From: Pseudomonas chlororaphis | Lineage (GTDB): Bacteria > Pseudomonadota > Gammaproteobacteria > Pseudomonadales > Pseudomonadaceae | NCBI GenBank assembly: GCA_001023535.1 | Contig: CP011020.1 | Span: 1,776,120 to 1,840,119 of the forward strand | Direction: 5' to 3' | Length of the DNA stretch: 64,000 bases | Translations under genes and position numbers: made by a program | Part shown: positions 1-10,281 of the stretch, in pieces | How positions within the stretch are numbered: the stretch's first letter is position 1 | How the letters are laid out: the number at the start of each line of letters is the position of its first letter | Notes under the pieces: generated by a model | What the model was told of the DNA's origin: nothing | Database searches by the model: none | The model's input: the letters and a program-made list of their open reading frames with translations, nothing else

Positions 1-1
1 A

Positions 2-256
2 TCGGGACAATACGCCATGACCCGGCGCATCCTGGTGATCGACGCCCCGGAACAGTTGCAGGTCGAACGCACGCTGCAGCGTGACCAGACCAGCGAACAG
101 CAGGTCCAGGCGATCCTCAAGGCCCAATCCAGCCGCCAGGACCGCCTGAGCCATGCCGACGACGTGGTGGTCAACGACCGCGACCTCGCCTGGTTGCACA
201 GCGAGGTCGAGCGGCTGCACCACTTTTACCTTACTTTGCGTGGAGGCCAGTCATGA
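2..256 (+). CDS. coaE: Dephospho-CoA kinase, C-terminal part (cut by window start)
   Basis: Last step of coenzyme A synthesis: ATP-dependent phosphorylation of dephospho-CoA in the cytoplasm. Only about the last 84 residues are present; the reading frame is open from base 2 with no start in the window, so the N-terminal P-loop is missing. Visible family features are the VIDAP...[11 protein letters not shown] segment and the closing helix with [16 protein letters not shown]. The stop overlaps the yacG start in an ATGA, indicating translational coupling. Order coaE-yacG is the usual Pseudomonas order, downstream of pilD. Confidence 0.9.
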   Translation, partial: SGQYAMTRRILVIDAPEQLQVERTLQRDQTSEQQVQAILKAQSSRQDRLSHADDVVVNDRDLAWLHSEVERLHHFYLTLRGGQS

Positions 257-459
257 GCCAAACCCCAACCGTTGATTGCCCAACCTGCGGCGCACCCGTC
301 GAATGGAGCCCGCAGAGCACGTTCCGGCCGTTCTGCTCCGATCGCTGCAAACTGATCGACCTGGGCGCATGGGCGTCCGAGGAACACAAGATCCCGGTCA
401 GCCCGGAGGCCGAGGATGAGCTGTTCAGCGAGGACTTCAACCCCCGCTCCCATCATTAA
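253..459 (+). CDS. yacG: DNA gyrase inhibitor / zinc-binding protein YacG
   Basis: Small 68-residue zinc protein that in E. coli binds GyrB and inhibits gyrase. The zinc ligands are visible as CPTC (residues 9-12) and a second pair in FCSDRC (about 28-32), the normal spacing for YacG; the acidic C-terminal tail is also typical. It overlaps coaE by four bases. Its stop overlaps by a few bases the stop of the convergent gene on the other strand, so there is no room for a terminator between them. Confidence 0.92.
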   Translation: MSQTPTVDCPTCGAPVEWSPQSTFRPFCSDRCKLIDLGAWASEEHKIPVSPEAEDELFSEDFNPRSHH

Positions 460-671
460 GGCCGCATGAAACCGTAGTCCTGTTGATCGTCGAGGTTTTC
501 CGCGAGGAAGCTCAACTCATCGGCCAGGTCCTCGGCGCTGCGCACTGTCTTGCTCTGTTGCACGATTGCACTGAGCAAGGCACGCAGGCTCAAGCCCGGG
601 TCGAAACCAATCTCCATCGCGGCATCGTGGCTACGCCTGATCTCTTGTCTCGCCCACTCATAAACACTCAT
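456..671 (-). CDS. Small conserved hypothetical protein
   Basis: 71 residues, soluble, mostly helical, beginning [11 protein letters not shown] and ending QQDYGFMRP. The start was set at base 671 because a good ribosome site (CAGGAG) lies seven bases upstream; the longer frame from 701 has no such site. I do not recognise a characterised family. No signal peptide or membrane segment. The stop overlaps that of yacG, in convergent orientation. Confidence 0.7.
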   Translation of the reverse strand: MSVYEWARQEIRRSHDAAMEIGFDPGLSLRALLSAIVQQSKTVRSAEDLADELSFLAENLDDQQDYGFMRP

Positions 672-734
672 TGCTGTGCTCCTGGAAGTTTTCCAGAGCA
701 TGAGCGGCGCCTGCCTGCACGGCCTTGATATGCA

Positions 735-1421
735 TCAAGATTTGTCTTCATCCTTCCAGGGTGCCGACAGGTAGCGCGTGCGGTTGAAGGTCTCCAGCCA
801 TTCGGGGCTGAACACCACCAGCGCACTGACCACCATGCCGTTGATGAACGCCTCGGGAAAGATGATCAGCCAGAGGTAACCGATGAAGTCTTCCAGCCAG
901 TAAGGCATGGCGAATACGCCGTCGTACCACAGCAGCGCGAGCCCCAGCAGCAGGCACAGCAACGCCGACAGCGCCGCGGCGAGAAAGCCCGAGCAGAAGA
1001 TGTAGACGAACAGGTTGCGCGGCTGGGCGCGCTCCACCAGGATCGCGCAACACTCGGTGACCAGCACCGGCAAGAGGATCAGCAGCGCACCGTTGACGCC
1101 CATCGCCGCCATGTCCTGACGCCCCAGCAGCACCAGTGCAGACTGGGCAAAGAGGCCGCCGAGGATTGCCAGCGGCCAGTCCAGCAACAGCGTCACGGCG
1201 GTCATGCCGATGAAGTGATACGACACGCCCGTGTCGAAATCCCGGCGCACCAGCCACAGCATGAACAGCGCCAGCACCGTGCCGAACAACAGGTGCTGGC
1301 GCCGACTGTCGGTGAACAGTTCCACCCACGGCGCACGCCAAACGGCGCAAGCCAGCACCGGGACATACATCAGCCACCCCACCGCCAGGGTCTGCGGTGA
1401 GAGCAGTTCGGCACCGATCAT
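735..1421 (-). CDS. CbiM-like energy-coupling factor permease family membrane protein
   Basis: 228-residue integral membrane protein with about six to seven hydrophobic segments, beginning MIGAELLSPQTLAVGWLMY. The pattern of segments and motifs such as FIGMTAVTLLLDWP and FPEAFINGMVVSALVVF resemble the CbiM/NikM substrate-specific component of cobalt or nickel ECF transporters. No CbiO/CbiQ partners are adjacent, so transport function is inferred from family only. Start at 1421 is chosen because AAAGGTG sits eight bases upstream; the extra N-terminal extension in the longer frame is not hydrophobic. Confidence 0.7.
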   Translation of the reverse strand: MIGAELLSPQTLAVGWLMYVPVLACAVWRAPWVELFTDSRRQHLLFGTVLALFMLWLVRRDFDTGVSYHFIGMTAVTLLLDWPLAILGGLFAQSALVLLGRQDMAAMGVNGALLILLPVLVTECCAILVERAQPRNLFVYIFCSGFLAAALSALLCLLLGLALLWYDGVFAMPYWLEDFIGYLWLIIFPEAFINGMVVSALVVFSPEWLETFNRTRYLSAPWKDEDKS

Positions 1422-1588
1422 CGCGTTACACCTTTCATGTCCTGTGGCCGGGGCACTGGCGGCACCGGGCTGCGCAGCCGTCCCCTCGCCAGCGTCATTT
1501 CCAGTCGGCAGTCTACACCTCCCCAAGGACCGCCATTAATCAACGCAACGCTTTCAGCTTGTCGCAATTGAACGCTAAGCTTGGGCCC

Positions 1589-2215
1589 ATGGATGATTCC
1601 GATTATTTACGCCTGCTGACCATTGCGGCCGAGCAGGCCAACGCCTTTCTTTCCAATGCCCGCAAATGGGAGCGTGAGCGTTGGGTTTGCCAACGCCTGC
1701 TGCAAGGCCTGAACGTGCCCTATCGCGCCGACGAATTCGCCCCCGCTGGCGAGCCGCCGGACGTGCTGTTTCGCGATGCCAATTTCGAAGTGTTCTTCGT
1801 GCTCGACGAGGGCCGGCGCCTCAATGACGAGTGGCGCGACGAGCTGCAACGGCGCCGCAGCGCCTTTTCCCTGAGCCAATTGGTGCGCCGCGAAGCCAAG
1901 CCCCGGCGTATCCCCGCCAACGAGTTCCTGCTCAGACTGGCGCCCACCTTGCGCAAGAAAGCCCACAACTACACCGAGCGCGGCATGGACCTGGGCGAGC
2001 TGGACATCATTGCCTTCGCCAGCCTCAAGCGCGAAGTGCTGGACCTCAACAGTCATTTTCCGCCGCCCACCGAGTACCTGCGCCAGGGGTGGCGCTCGCT
2101 GTCGCTGGTGGGGCCCACGTTTGCCCGGGTGCTGTTCGCCCATCCCGATGCGCCGGATTTCCTGCGGGGCAACCTGGGTCGCAGCATCGTCTTCGACGTC
2201 GGGATCAGCCTGTGA
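1589..2215 (+). CDS. DUF1780 family protein
   Basis: 208-residue cytoplasmic protein of a Pseudomonas-restricted family (DUF1780; the P. aeruginosa relative has a solved structure but, as far as I recall, no assigned function). It begins MDDSDYLRLLTIAAEQANAFLSNARKWERERWVC and has no membrane segment. The start at 1589 begins the conserved part; a longer in-frame extension to 1397 overlaps the 5' end of the divergent CbiM-like gene and is unlikely to be translated. No strong ribosome site is visible. Confidence 0.75.
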   Translation: MDDSDYLRLLTIAAEQANAFLSNARKWERERWVCQRLLQGLNVPYRADEFAPAGEPPDVLFRDANFEVFFVLDEGRRLNDEWRDELQRRRSAFSLSQLVRREAKPRRIPANEFLLRLAPTLRKKAHNYTERGMDLGELDIIAFASLKREVLDLNSHFPPPTEYLRQGWRSLSLVGPTFARVLFAHPDAPDFLRGNLGRSIVFDVGISL

Positions 2216-2336
2216 GCCCGCGCCAGGCAGACCGTCGTACACACTCATCTGACGAGCGGCTACGCTGCATTGAATGCCGGATCGCCGGACGCTGTAACGC
2301 CAGCCCATTTCGCAACGTCTACCTGACGAGGCCTTT

Positions 2337-2510
2337 ATGACCAGCCGCCTGAACCCAGATGACCAGAAGCATGTCGAAGAGTACCTGCAACTGTCCCAGC
2401 ACCGAGTCGAGCGCCGGCCTTTCCGGCCGTGGATGCTCCTGGTGGTGGTATTGGCCGTGACCATCGGCCTGGGCCTGTTGAGCCGCTTGATCAGTTACCT
2501 GACGCTATGA
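2337..2510 (+). CDS. DUF3094 family small membrane protein
   Basis: 57-residue protein: a polar N-terminus (MTSRLNPDDQKHVEEYLQL), a basic stretch, then one hydrophobic membrane helix (about residues 33-50). This matches the small DUF3094 proteins found beside ndh in Pseudomonas. A GACGAGG ribosome site lies six to seven bases upstream of the ATG. Function unknown. Location just before ndh suggests an inner-membrane accessory role, which is only inference. Confidence 0.78.
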   Translation: MTSRLNPDDQKHVEEYLQLSQHRVERRPFRPWMLLVVVLAVTIGLGLLSRLISYLTL

Positions 2511-2612
2511 GCAGGTGTCGTGCCTCATTTCAAGGAACAGTGTTTGTGAGGCACGACAGCACACTCGCGAGGGTAACGGCACCGATTTCCTTTAGCCTTG
2601 CGAGATATCCCC

Positions 2613-3914
2613 ATGACTCATCGTATTGTCATTGTTGGCGGCGGCGCCGGCGGTCTGGAGTTGGCTACCCGTCTGGGTAAGACTCTGGGCAAGCGCGGCA
2701 CCGCCAGTGTGATGCTGGTCGACGCCAACCTGACCCACATCTGGAAACCCCTGCTGCACGAAGTGGCCGCCGGCTCCCTGAACTCCTCCGAAGACGAACT
2801 CAACTACGTCGCCCAAGCCAAATGGAACCACTTCGAGTTCCAATTGGGGCGCATGAGCGGACTGGATCGTGAGCAGAAGAAGATCCAACTGGCAGCCACC
2901 TACGACGAGGCGGGCGTGGAGTTGTTGCCGGCCCGGGAGCTGGGCTACGACACCCTGGTGATCGCCGTCGGCAGCACCACCAACGATTTCGGCACCGAAG
3001 GCGCAGCGCAGCACTGTCTGTTCCTCGACACCCGCAAGCAGGCCGAGCGCTTCCACCAACAACTGCTCAATCACTACCTGCGCGCCCACGCCGCCGACCA
3101 GGCCGATGCAGCGCAGCGTATCAGCGTCGCCATCGTCGGCGCCGGTGCCACCGGTGTCGAACTGGCGGCCGAGCTGCACAACGCCGCCCATGAGCTGGCG
3201 GCCTACGGCCTGGACCGGATCAAGCCGGAAAACATGCACATCACCCTGATCGAAGCCGGGCCACGGGTCTTGCCAGCCCTGCCCGAACGTATCGGCGGCC
3301 CGGTGCACAAGACCCTGGAGAAACTCGGGGTGAATGTGATGACCAATGCCGCCGTCAGCCAGGTGACCGCCGACAGTCTGATCACCGGCGACGGCAAGGT
3401 GATCGATGCGAGCCTGAAGGTGTGGGCCGCCGGGATCCGCGCACCGGCTTTTCTCAAGGACATCGATGGCCTGGAGACCAACCGGATCAACCAGCTGCAA
3501 GTGCTGCCGACCCTGCAGACCACCCGCGACGAGAACATCTTTGCCTTCGGCGACTGCGCCGCCTGCCCTCAACCGGGCAGCGACCGCAACGTGCCGCCCC
3601 GCGCCCAGGCGGCGCACCAGCAGGCATCGCTGTTGGCAAAATCGCTGAAGTTGAAAATCGAAGGCAAGCCGATGCCCCATTACAAATACACCGACTACGG
3701 CTCGCTGATCTCGCTGTCGCGGTTCTCGGCGGTGGGTAACCTGATGGGCAACCTCACCGGCAGCGTGATGCTCGAGGGTTGGCTGGCGCGGATGTTCTAC
3801 GTGTCGCTGTACCGCATGCACCAGATGGCGCTGTATGGCACGTTCCGCACGGCGATGCTGATGCTGGGCAGCAAGATCGGCCGCGGAACCGAGCCACGGC
3901 TCAAGTTGCACTGA
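2613..3914 (+). CDS. ndh: NADH dehydrogenase type II (non-proton-pumping)
   Basis: 433 residues; oxidises NADH and reduces ubiquinone at the inner membrane without pumping protons. Two dinucleotide-binding motifs are visible: the FAD site GGGAGGLE at residues 9-16 and the NADH site VGAGATGVELAAELH around residue 172-186. A third FAD-contact motif, FAFGDCA, is near residue 310. The C-terminus is amphipathic and positively charged, as expected for membrane attachment. The start at 2613 (MTHRIVIVGGG) matches the family; an earlier ATG at 2598 adds five unconserved residues. It is followed by a REPIN, not a classical terminator. Confidence 0.95.
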   Translation: MTHRIVIVGGGAGGLELATRLGKTLGKRGTASVMLVDANLTHIWKPLLHEVAAGSLNSSEDELNYVAQAKWNHFEFQLGRMSGLDREQKKIQLAATYDEAGVELLPARELGYDTLVIAVGSTTNDFGTEGAAQHCLFLDTRKQAERFHQQLLNHYLRAHAADQADAAQRISVAIVGAGATGVELAAELHNAAHELAAYGLDRIKPENMHITLIEAGPRVLPALPERIGGPVHKTLEKLGVNVMTNAAVSQVTADSLITGDGKVIDASLKVWAAGIRAPAFLKDIDGLETNRINQLQVLPTLQTTRDENIFAFGDCAACPQPGSDRNVPPRAQAAHQQASLLAKSLKLKIEGKPMPHYKYTDYGSLISLSRFSAVGNLMGNLTGSVMLEGWLARMFYVSLYRMHQMALYGTFRTAMLMLGSKIGRGTEPRLKLH

Positions 3915-3939
3915 AGAGAGTCGTTGCCTGAAACACCGC

Positions 3940-4022
3940 CTTCGCGAGCAAGCCCGCTCCCACAGGAGATCGAGTACCTGATGTGTACGCGGTCAACTGT
4001 GGGAGCGGGCTTGCTCGCGAAG
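3940..4022. repeat. REPIN, family A (paired inverted REP)
   Basis: Two inverted copies of a REP sequence (GCGAGCAAGCCCGCTCCCAC and its complement) separated by about 35 bases, in the gap between the convergent ndh and chemoreceptor genes. It can fold into a long hairpin and may protect or end both transcripts. Confidence 0.9.
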
Positions 4023-4059
4023 ACGGCAGTGCAATCGATGCAGATCTACAGCCCTGCAC

Positions 4060-5703
<1,644 letters not shown>

Positions 5704-5763
5704 TTATTGGCCTGAAATGGGGCGATCAGTCCAAGCCCCGGTTGGTGGGCAATGGGCCCGACG

Positions 5764-5790
5764 CTTTCGCGAGCAGGCTCGCTCCCACAG
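5764..5790. repeat. Single REP element, family A
   Basis: A lone REP copy (TTTCGCGAGCAGGCTCGCTC, continued CCACAG) in the gap upstream of the chemoreceptor gene. No inverted partner is seen nearby. Confidence 0.75.
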
Positions 5791-5842
5791 GCGTTATCGG
5801 CAGGTTGTATGACAACTTGACACCCCGGGCCTTTTTCGCAGG

Positions 5843-5879
5843 CAAAAAAAATCCCCGTACCTTTCGATACGGGGATTTT
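5843..5879 (-). terminator. Rho-independent terminator of the tRNA unit
   Basis: On the minus strand a 12-bp stem (AAAATCCCCGTA with its exact complement) closes a short loop and is followed by a run of eight T. It lies just downstream of the last tRNA-Pro. Confidence 0.88.
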
Positions 5880-5884
5880 CAATA

Positions 5885-5961
5885 TGGTCGGGGTAAGGGG
5901 ATTCGAACTCCTGACATCCTGCTCCCAAAGCAGGCGCGCTACCGGACTGCGCTATACCCCG
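5885..5961 (-). tRNA. tRNA-Pro (anticodon TGG)
   Basis: 77 bases including an encoded CCA end. Anticodon loop TTTGGGA has TGG at 5925-5927; the T arm GTTCGAATC and a seven-base acceptor stem are intact. Identical over its full length to the copy at 6137-6213. It lies downstream of a terminator-like hairpin that follows tRNA-Lys. Confidence 0.97.
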
Positions 5962-5969
5962 GTAAAAAA

Positions 5970-5993
5970 AAGGCGACCTCAACAAGTCGCCTT
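5970..5993 (-). terminator. Terminator-like hairpin between tRNA-Lys and the distal tRNA-Pro
   Basis: On the minus strand AAGGCGAC pairs with GTCGCCTT around an eight-base loop and is followed by a run of about seven T (5964-5970). It would end transcripts of the Asn-Pro-Lys part before the last tRNA-Pro, or act as a processing or attenuation point. Confidence 0.7.
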
Positions 5994-6055
5994 CCTCGAT
6001 CAGTGCTTTTGGCCTCTGATCTTAAGATTCGATTCCAGCGAACTGGTCTCAAAAA

Positions 6056-6131
6056 TGGTGGGTCGTGTGGGATTCGAACCTACGACCAATTGGTTAAAAG
6101 CCAACTGCTCTACCAACTGAGCTAACGACCC
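6056..6131 (-). tRNA. tRNA-Lys (anticodon TTT)
   Basis: 76 bases with encoded CCA. Anticodon loop CTTTTAA has TTT at 6096-6098. D arm, T arm (GGTTCGAATCC) and acceptor stem GGGTCGT/ACGACCC pair correctly. Confidence 0.97.
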
Positions 6132-6136
6132 AAATA

Positions 6137-6213
6137 TGGTCGGGGTAAGGGGATTCGAACTCCTGACATCCTGCTCCCAAAGCAGGCGCGCTACCGGACT
6201 GCGCTATACCCCG
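6137..6213 (-). tRNA. tRNA-Pro (anticodon TGG), second identical copy
   Basis: 77 bases with encoded CCA, base-for-base the same as the copy at 5885-5961. Anticodon TGG at 6177-6179. Only five bases separate it from tRNA-Lys, so they share a transcript. Confidence 0.97.
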
Positions 6214-6220
6214 ATTGAAA

Positions 6221-6296
6221 TGGCTCCGTGACCAGGACTCGAACCTGGGACCCAATGATTAACAGTCATTTGCTCTACCGACTGAGCTATCACGGA
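6221..6296 (-). tRNA. tRNA-Asn (anticodon GTT)
   Basis: 76 bases with encoded CCA. Anticodon loop CTGTTAA has GTT at 6261-6263; acceptor stem TCCGTGA pairs with TCACGGA. It is the first gene of the tRNA unit, next to the promoter at 6384-6411. Confidence 0.97.
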
Positions 6297-6383
6297 ACTG
6301 ATATTTCAAGTTACAACGTTGAAGCTAGCTTCAACCTCTTCCACCCTGTTCGCATCGCTGCGTTCGTGTGTCTGAGGCGCGCT

Positions 6384-6411
6384 ATTCTACAATCTTCAAA
6401 ACCTCTGTCAA
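6384..6411 (-). promoter_or_regulatory. Sigma-70 promoter of the tRNA cluster
   Basis: On the minus strand a perfect -35 box TTGACA (6406-6411), 16-base spacer and -10 box TAGAAT (6384-6389), followed by a GC-rich discriminator (GCGCGCC) as in stringently controlled stable-RNA promoters. Confidence 0.82.
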
Positions 6412-6600
6412 CCCCTTAAATTGCTTTCAAGACAATGATTTGCAACTTATTTCGGATTCTTTCTCAGGGAGAAGTAACCCTTGGGGTGACGTACTGCGGG
6501 GCGCACTTTACAAGCCTTTTCCTTTGAGTTCAACGACCTGATGAAAAAAATGGTGCTTGGAAGCGAGCCATCCCATCAATCAGGAAAAACAACTCCAGCC
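6412..6600. other. Gap between tRNA promoter and clpB side: nothing recognised
   Basis: About 190 bases, rather AT-rich, with no convincing reading frame, hairpin or repeat. The adjacent REP pair starts at 6601. Confidence 0.6.
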
Positions 6601-6694
6601 GTGGCGAGGGAGCTTGCTCCCACTGGGTCGCATAGCGGCCCCTCAAAAAGCGAGGAGTGCCTCGCACTCCAGCGGGAGCAAACTCCCTCGCCAC
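6601..6694. repeat. REPIN, family B, next to clpB stop
   Basis: Inverted pair bounded by GTGGCGAGGGAGCTTGCTCC and its partner ending CTCCCTCGCCAC. This REP differs from the GTGGGAGCG family. It sits 18 bases past the clpB stop and can act as the clpB transcript end. Confidence 0.85.
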
Positions 6695-6712
6695 AAAGCC
6701 CAGACAATCGCC

Positions 6713-9277
6713 TCAATTGAAGACGATTTCGTCGTTCTGCACTGTACCGGTCACAGTTTCACCTGGCATGAAGCGGCCGGACAGGATCAACTGCGCCAAC
6801 GGGTTTTCGATCCAGCGCTGGATCGCACGCTTGAGTGGCCGTGCGCCATAGACCGGGTCGTAACCCACCGCAATCAACTTGTCCAAGGCCTCGTCGCTCA
6901 ATTGCAACTTCAACTCCCGCTCGGTGAGGCGGCTGCGCAGGCGACCCAGCTGGATCTCGGTGATGCCGGCGATCTGGTCACGGGCCAACGGCTCGAAAAT
7001 CACCACCTCGTCGACCCGGTTGATGAACTCAGGTCGGAAGTGGGTGGAAATCGCATCCATCACTGCCGCACGTTGTGCCTCGCGGTCACCTACCAATTCC
7101 TGGATCTGCGCCGAGCCCAGGTTGGAGGTCATCACGATCACGGTGTTACGGAAGTCCACCGTGCGCCCGTGGCTGTCGGTCAGGCGCCCGTCCTCCAGCA
7201 CTTGCAAAAGGATGTTGAACACATCCGGATGCGCCTTCTCGACCTCGTCCAATAGGATCACCGAGTAAGGCTTGCGCCGTACCGCTTCGGTCAGGTAACC
7301 GCCTTCCTCATAGCCGACGTATCCCGGTGGGGCACCGATCAGCCGCGCCACGGAATGTTTCTCCATGAACTCGGACATATCGATGCGCACCATCGCCTCT
7401 TCGGTGTCGAAGAGAAACTCGGCCAGCGCCTTGCACAGCTCGGTCTTACCAACACCGGTCGGGCCGAGGAACATGAACGAGCCACTCGGCCGGTTCGGGT
7501 CCGACAACCCGGCACGGGACCGACGCACGGCGTTGGCCACCGCCACCACCGCCTCTTCCTGGCCGATCACACGCTGGTGCAACAGGCTTTCCATCTTCAG
7601 CAGCTTGTCGCGCTCGCCTTCGAGCATTTTCGACACCGGGATACCGGTCCACTTGGAGACCACTTCGGCGATTTCTTCCTCAGTGACCTTGCTGCGCAGC
7701 AACTGGTTTTCGCTCTTGCCGTGCTGGTCGACCATCTGCAGGCTGCGCTCCAGGTCCGGGATCACCCCGTACTGCAGCTCGGCCATGCGGTTAAGGTCGC
7801 CCTTGCGACGGGCCGCCTCCAGTTCCTGGCGGGATTGCTCGATCTTTTGCTGGATCTGCGCCGAACCCTGGACTTCGGCTTTCTCCGAGTTCCAGATTTC
7901 CTCGAGATCGGAATACTCGCGCTCATGGCGAACGATTTCGTCCTGCAACCTTTCCAGCCGCTTCTTCGCCGCTTCGTCGCTTTCTTTCTTCAGGGCCTGG
8001 GATTCGACCTTGAGTTGAATCAGGCGCCGCTCCAGGCGATCCAGCACTTCGGGCTTGGAATCGATTTCCATGCGGATGCGGCTGGCGGCCTCGTCGATCA
8101 GGTCGATGGCCTTGTCCGGCAATTGACGATCGGTGATGTAGCGGTGGCTGAGCTTGGCCGCCGCGATGATCGCGCCATCGGTGATCGCCACCTTGTGGTG
8201 AACCTCGTACCGCTCCTTGAGGCCACGCAGGATGGCGATGGTGTCTTCTTCGCTCGGCTCCTCCACCAGCACTTTCTGGAAACGCCGTTCGAGGGCCGCG
8301 TCCTTCTCTATGTATTGGCGGTATTCATTGAGCGTGGTCGCGCCGACGCAGTGCAGCTCGCCACGGGCCAGTGCCGGCTTGAGCATGTTGCCCGCATCCA
8401 TCGAGCCCTCGCCCTTGCCGGCGCCGACCATGGTGTGCAACTCGTCGATGAACAGGATGATCTGGCCTTCCTGTTTGGACAGTTCATTGAGCAGCGCCTT
8501 GAGCCGCTCTTCGAACTCGCCACGGTATTTGGCGCCGGCGATCAGCGCCCCCATGTCCAGGGACAGCAGACGCTTGCCCTTGAGGCCATCGGGCACTTCG
8601 CCATTGATGATGCGCTGGGCCAGGCCCTCGGCGATGGCGGTCTTGCCCACGCCGGGCTCACCGATCAGCACCGGGTTGTTCTTGGTACGGCGTTGCAGCA
8701 CCTGCACCGTGCGACGGATTTCATCGTCGCGCCCGATCACCGGGTCGAGCTTGCCTTCCTCGGCACGCTTGGTCAGGTCGACGGTGTATTTGTCCAGCGC
8801 CTGGCGGGACTCCTCGTGGTTGGCGTCATTGACTGCTTCGCCGCCACGCAGGTTGTTGATGGCGTTTTCCAGGGCTTTCTTGCTCACGCCCTGGCCGAGC
8901 AGCAATTTGCCCAGTTTGCTGTTCTCGTCCATGGCGGCGAGCAGCACCAGTTCGCTGGAAATGAACTGGTCGCCCTTCTGCTGGGCCAGGCGATCGGCCT
9001 GGTTGAGCAGCCGGGCCAAATCCTGGGACATGTTCACGTCACCGGTCGGATTCTGGATCTTGGGCAGTTGGTCGAGCTCCTTGGCCAACTCCTTGCGCAG
9101 GCTGTTGACGTCAAAGCCCACCTGCATCAGCAGGGGCTTGATGGAGCCGCCTTGCTGTTCGAGCATGGCTTGCATCAAGTGCGCCGGTTCGATACCGGGA
9201 TGGTCCAGGCCGACGGCCAGGGACTGGGCATCGGACAGGGCCAATTGTAATTTGCTGGTTAAACGATCAATTCGCAT
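6713..9277 (-). CDS. clpB: ClpB protein disaggregase chaperone
   Basis: 854-residue hexameric AAA+ ATPase that rescues aggregated proteins together with DnaK. Domains in order: Clp N domain (1-145), AAA-1 with Walker A GEPGVGKT at 206-213, the long coiled-coil middle domain characteristic of ClpB (about 400-525), and AAA-2 with Walker A GPTGVGKT near 605 and Walker B VILLDE. Pore-loop tyrosines are seen in AKYRGEFEE and in GYVGYEEGG. No ClpP-binding loop is evident. AAGGAAGG is upstream of the ATG. A sigma-32-type promoter at 9348-9376 points to heat-shock control. Confidence 0.97.
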   Translation of the reverse strand: MRIDRLTSKLQLALSDAQSLAVGLDHPGIEPAHLMQAMLEQQGGSIKPLLMQVGFDVNSLRKELAKELDQLPKIQNPTGDVNMSQDLARLLNQADRLAQQKGDQFISSELVLLAAMDENSKLGKLLLGQGVSKKALENAINNLRGGEAVNDANHEESRQALDKYTVDLTKRAEEGKLDPVIGRDDEIRRTVQVLQRRTKNNPVLIGEPGVGKTAIAEGLAQRIINGEVPDGLKGKRLLSLDMGALIAGAKYRGEFEERLKALLNELSKQEGQIILFIDELHTMVGAGKGEGSMDAGNMLKPALARGELHCVGATTLNEYRQYIEKDAALERRFQKVLVEEPSEEDTIAILRGLKERYEVHHKVAITDGAIIAAAKLSHRYITDRQLPDKAIDLIDEAASRIRMEIDSKPEVLDRLERRLIQLKVESQALKKESDEAAKKRLERLQDEIVRHEREYSDLEEIWNSEKAEVQGSAQIQQKIEQSRQELEAARRKGDLNRMAELQYGVIPDLERSLQMVDQHGKSENQLLRSKVTEEEIAEVVSKWTGIPVSKMLEGERDKLLKMESLLHQRVIGQEEAVVAVANAVRRSRAGLSDPNRPSGSFMFLGPTGVGKTELCKALAEFLFDTEEAMVRIDMSEFMEKHSVARLIGAPPGYVGYEEGGYLTEAVRRKPYSVILLDEVEKAHPDVFNILLQVLEDGRLTDSHGRTVDFRNTVIVMTSNLGSAQIQELVGDREAQRAAVMDAISTHFRPEFINRVDEVVIFEPLARDQIAGITEIQLGRLRSRLTERELKLQLSDEALDKLIAVGYDPVYGARPLKRAIQRWIENPLAQLILSGRFMPGETVTGTVQNDEIVFN

Positions 9278-9347
9278 GGGTCACCTTCCTTTTGAGCAGG
9301 CCGGACCGAAAAACATCCTGAATGAAGAAACCTGCCAGATACCGCTA

Positions 9348-9376
9348 TAGATGTGGACGATTCTGGAAGATTCAAG
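9348..9376 (-). promoter_or_regulatory. Sigma-32 heat-shock promoter of clpB
   Basis: On the minus strand CTTGAA (9371-9376), 14-base spacer, then CCACATCTA (9348-9356), close to the heat-shock consensus CTTGAA-N13-14-CCCCATnT. About 70 bases upstream of the clpB start. Confidence 0.82.
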
Positions 9377-9424
9377 CGGGCTTCATTGACACAGATCAGT
9401 CAGATGGCAGCCCCTTCCAAGCCT

Positions 9425-9518
9425 TTGTGGGCGCGAGCCTGCTCGCGAAGAAGGCGGCTTGTCAGCCAATTAAAGGTTAGCTGACCCGTCGCCGTCGCGG
9501 GCAGGCTCGTCCCCACAA
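9425..9518. repeat. Degenerate REPIN, family A
   Basis: Inverted pair: TTGTGGGCGCGAGCCTGCTC at the left and a decayed partner with GGCAGGCTCGTCCCCACAA at the right. Several mismatches suggest an old copy. Confidence 0.75.
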
Positions 9519-9555
9519 AGGGATCTGCTACAAGGAAGCAGCCGAAGGGGCTTTT

Positions 9556-10281
9556 TTATTGGTCGAGCCAGACCAGGGAGGCGAAGCGGCCGGTACGCGG
9601 GTTGCGACGGTAGGAGAAAAAGCGAGGATCGGTCACGGTACACAGGCCGCCACCATAGACCGCCGTAACGCCGCGCGCCGCCAGCCGCAGGCGCGCCAAC
9701 GCATAAATGTCGGCGAGGAACTTGCCGGCATTGTGGCTGGGGACGAAGGCTTGCGCCGTACTGGGCAGTTGCGCGGTGAACGCGTCACGCACTTCCGGCC
9801 CGACCTCGAAGGCTTGCGGGCCAATGGCCGGGCCGAGCCAGGCAAGGACCTGGTCGGCGGGCAGTTGAAGGCTGTCCAAGGTCGCTTCCAGCACGCCGTT
9901 CGCCAACCCACGCCAACCGGCATGGGCGGCCGCGACGCGGGTGCCGGCATGGTCGCAGAACAGCACGGGCAGGCAGTCTGCGGTCATCGCCGCACACGCG
10001 ATACCGGGTGTCGCCGTCCAGCTGGCATCGGCGGTGGCCACTTGGCTGGGGTCAGCCTCGACCACGTCAATCCCATGGACCTGCCGTAGCCAGGCTGGAC
10101 GGATGGCGAATCGATCGGTGAGACGGCGACGGTTTTCGGCCACGGCCGCAGGGTCGTCCTCCACATGATCGCCGAGGTTGAGGCTGTCGAACGGCGCCAG
10201 GCTGACGCCGCCCGCACGGGTGGTGACACAGGCCTTGACCCGGTCCGGCGCGGGCCAGTCGGGGATCAGCCAGTCACTCAT
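9556..10281 (-). CDS. pgeF: Peptidoglycan editing factor PgeF (YfiH/laccase-domain protein)
   Basis: 241 residues of the former multicopper polyphenol oxidase family. Members are now known as PgeF (peptidoglycan precursor editing) and some show purine nucleoside phosphorylase activity. The metal-site residues are present: H69 in RQVHG, C103 in TADCLP and H120 in AHAGWRG. The C-terminal FFSYRR motif is intact. The start overlaps the rluD stop in an ATGA, so the two genes are translationally coupled, an arrangement widely conserved with rluD. Confidence 0.9.
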   Translation of the reverse strand: MSDWLIPDWPAPDRVKACVTTRAGGVSLAPFDSLNLGDHVEDDPAAVAENRRRLTDRFAIRPAWLRQVHGIDVVEADPSQVATADASWTATPGIACAAMTADCLPVLFCDHAGTRVAAAHAGWRGLANGVLEATLDSLQLPADQVLAWLGPAIGPQAFEVGPEVRDAFTAQLPSTAQAFVPSHNAGKFLADIYALARLRLAARGVTAVYGGGLCTVTDPRFFSYRRNPRTGRFASLVWLDQ

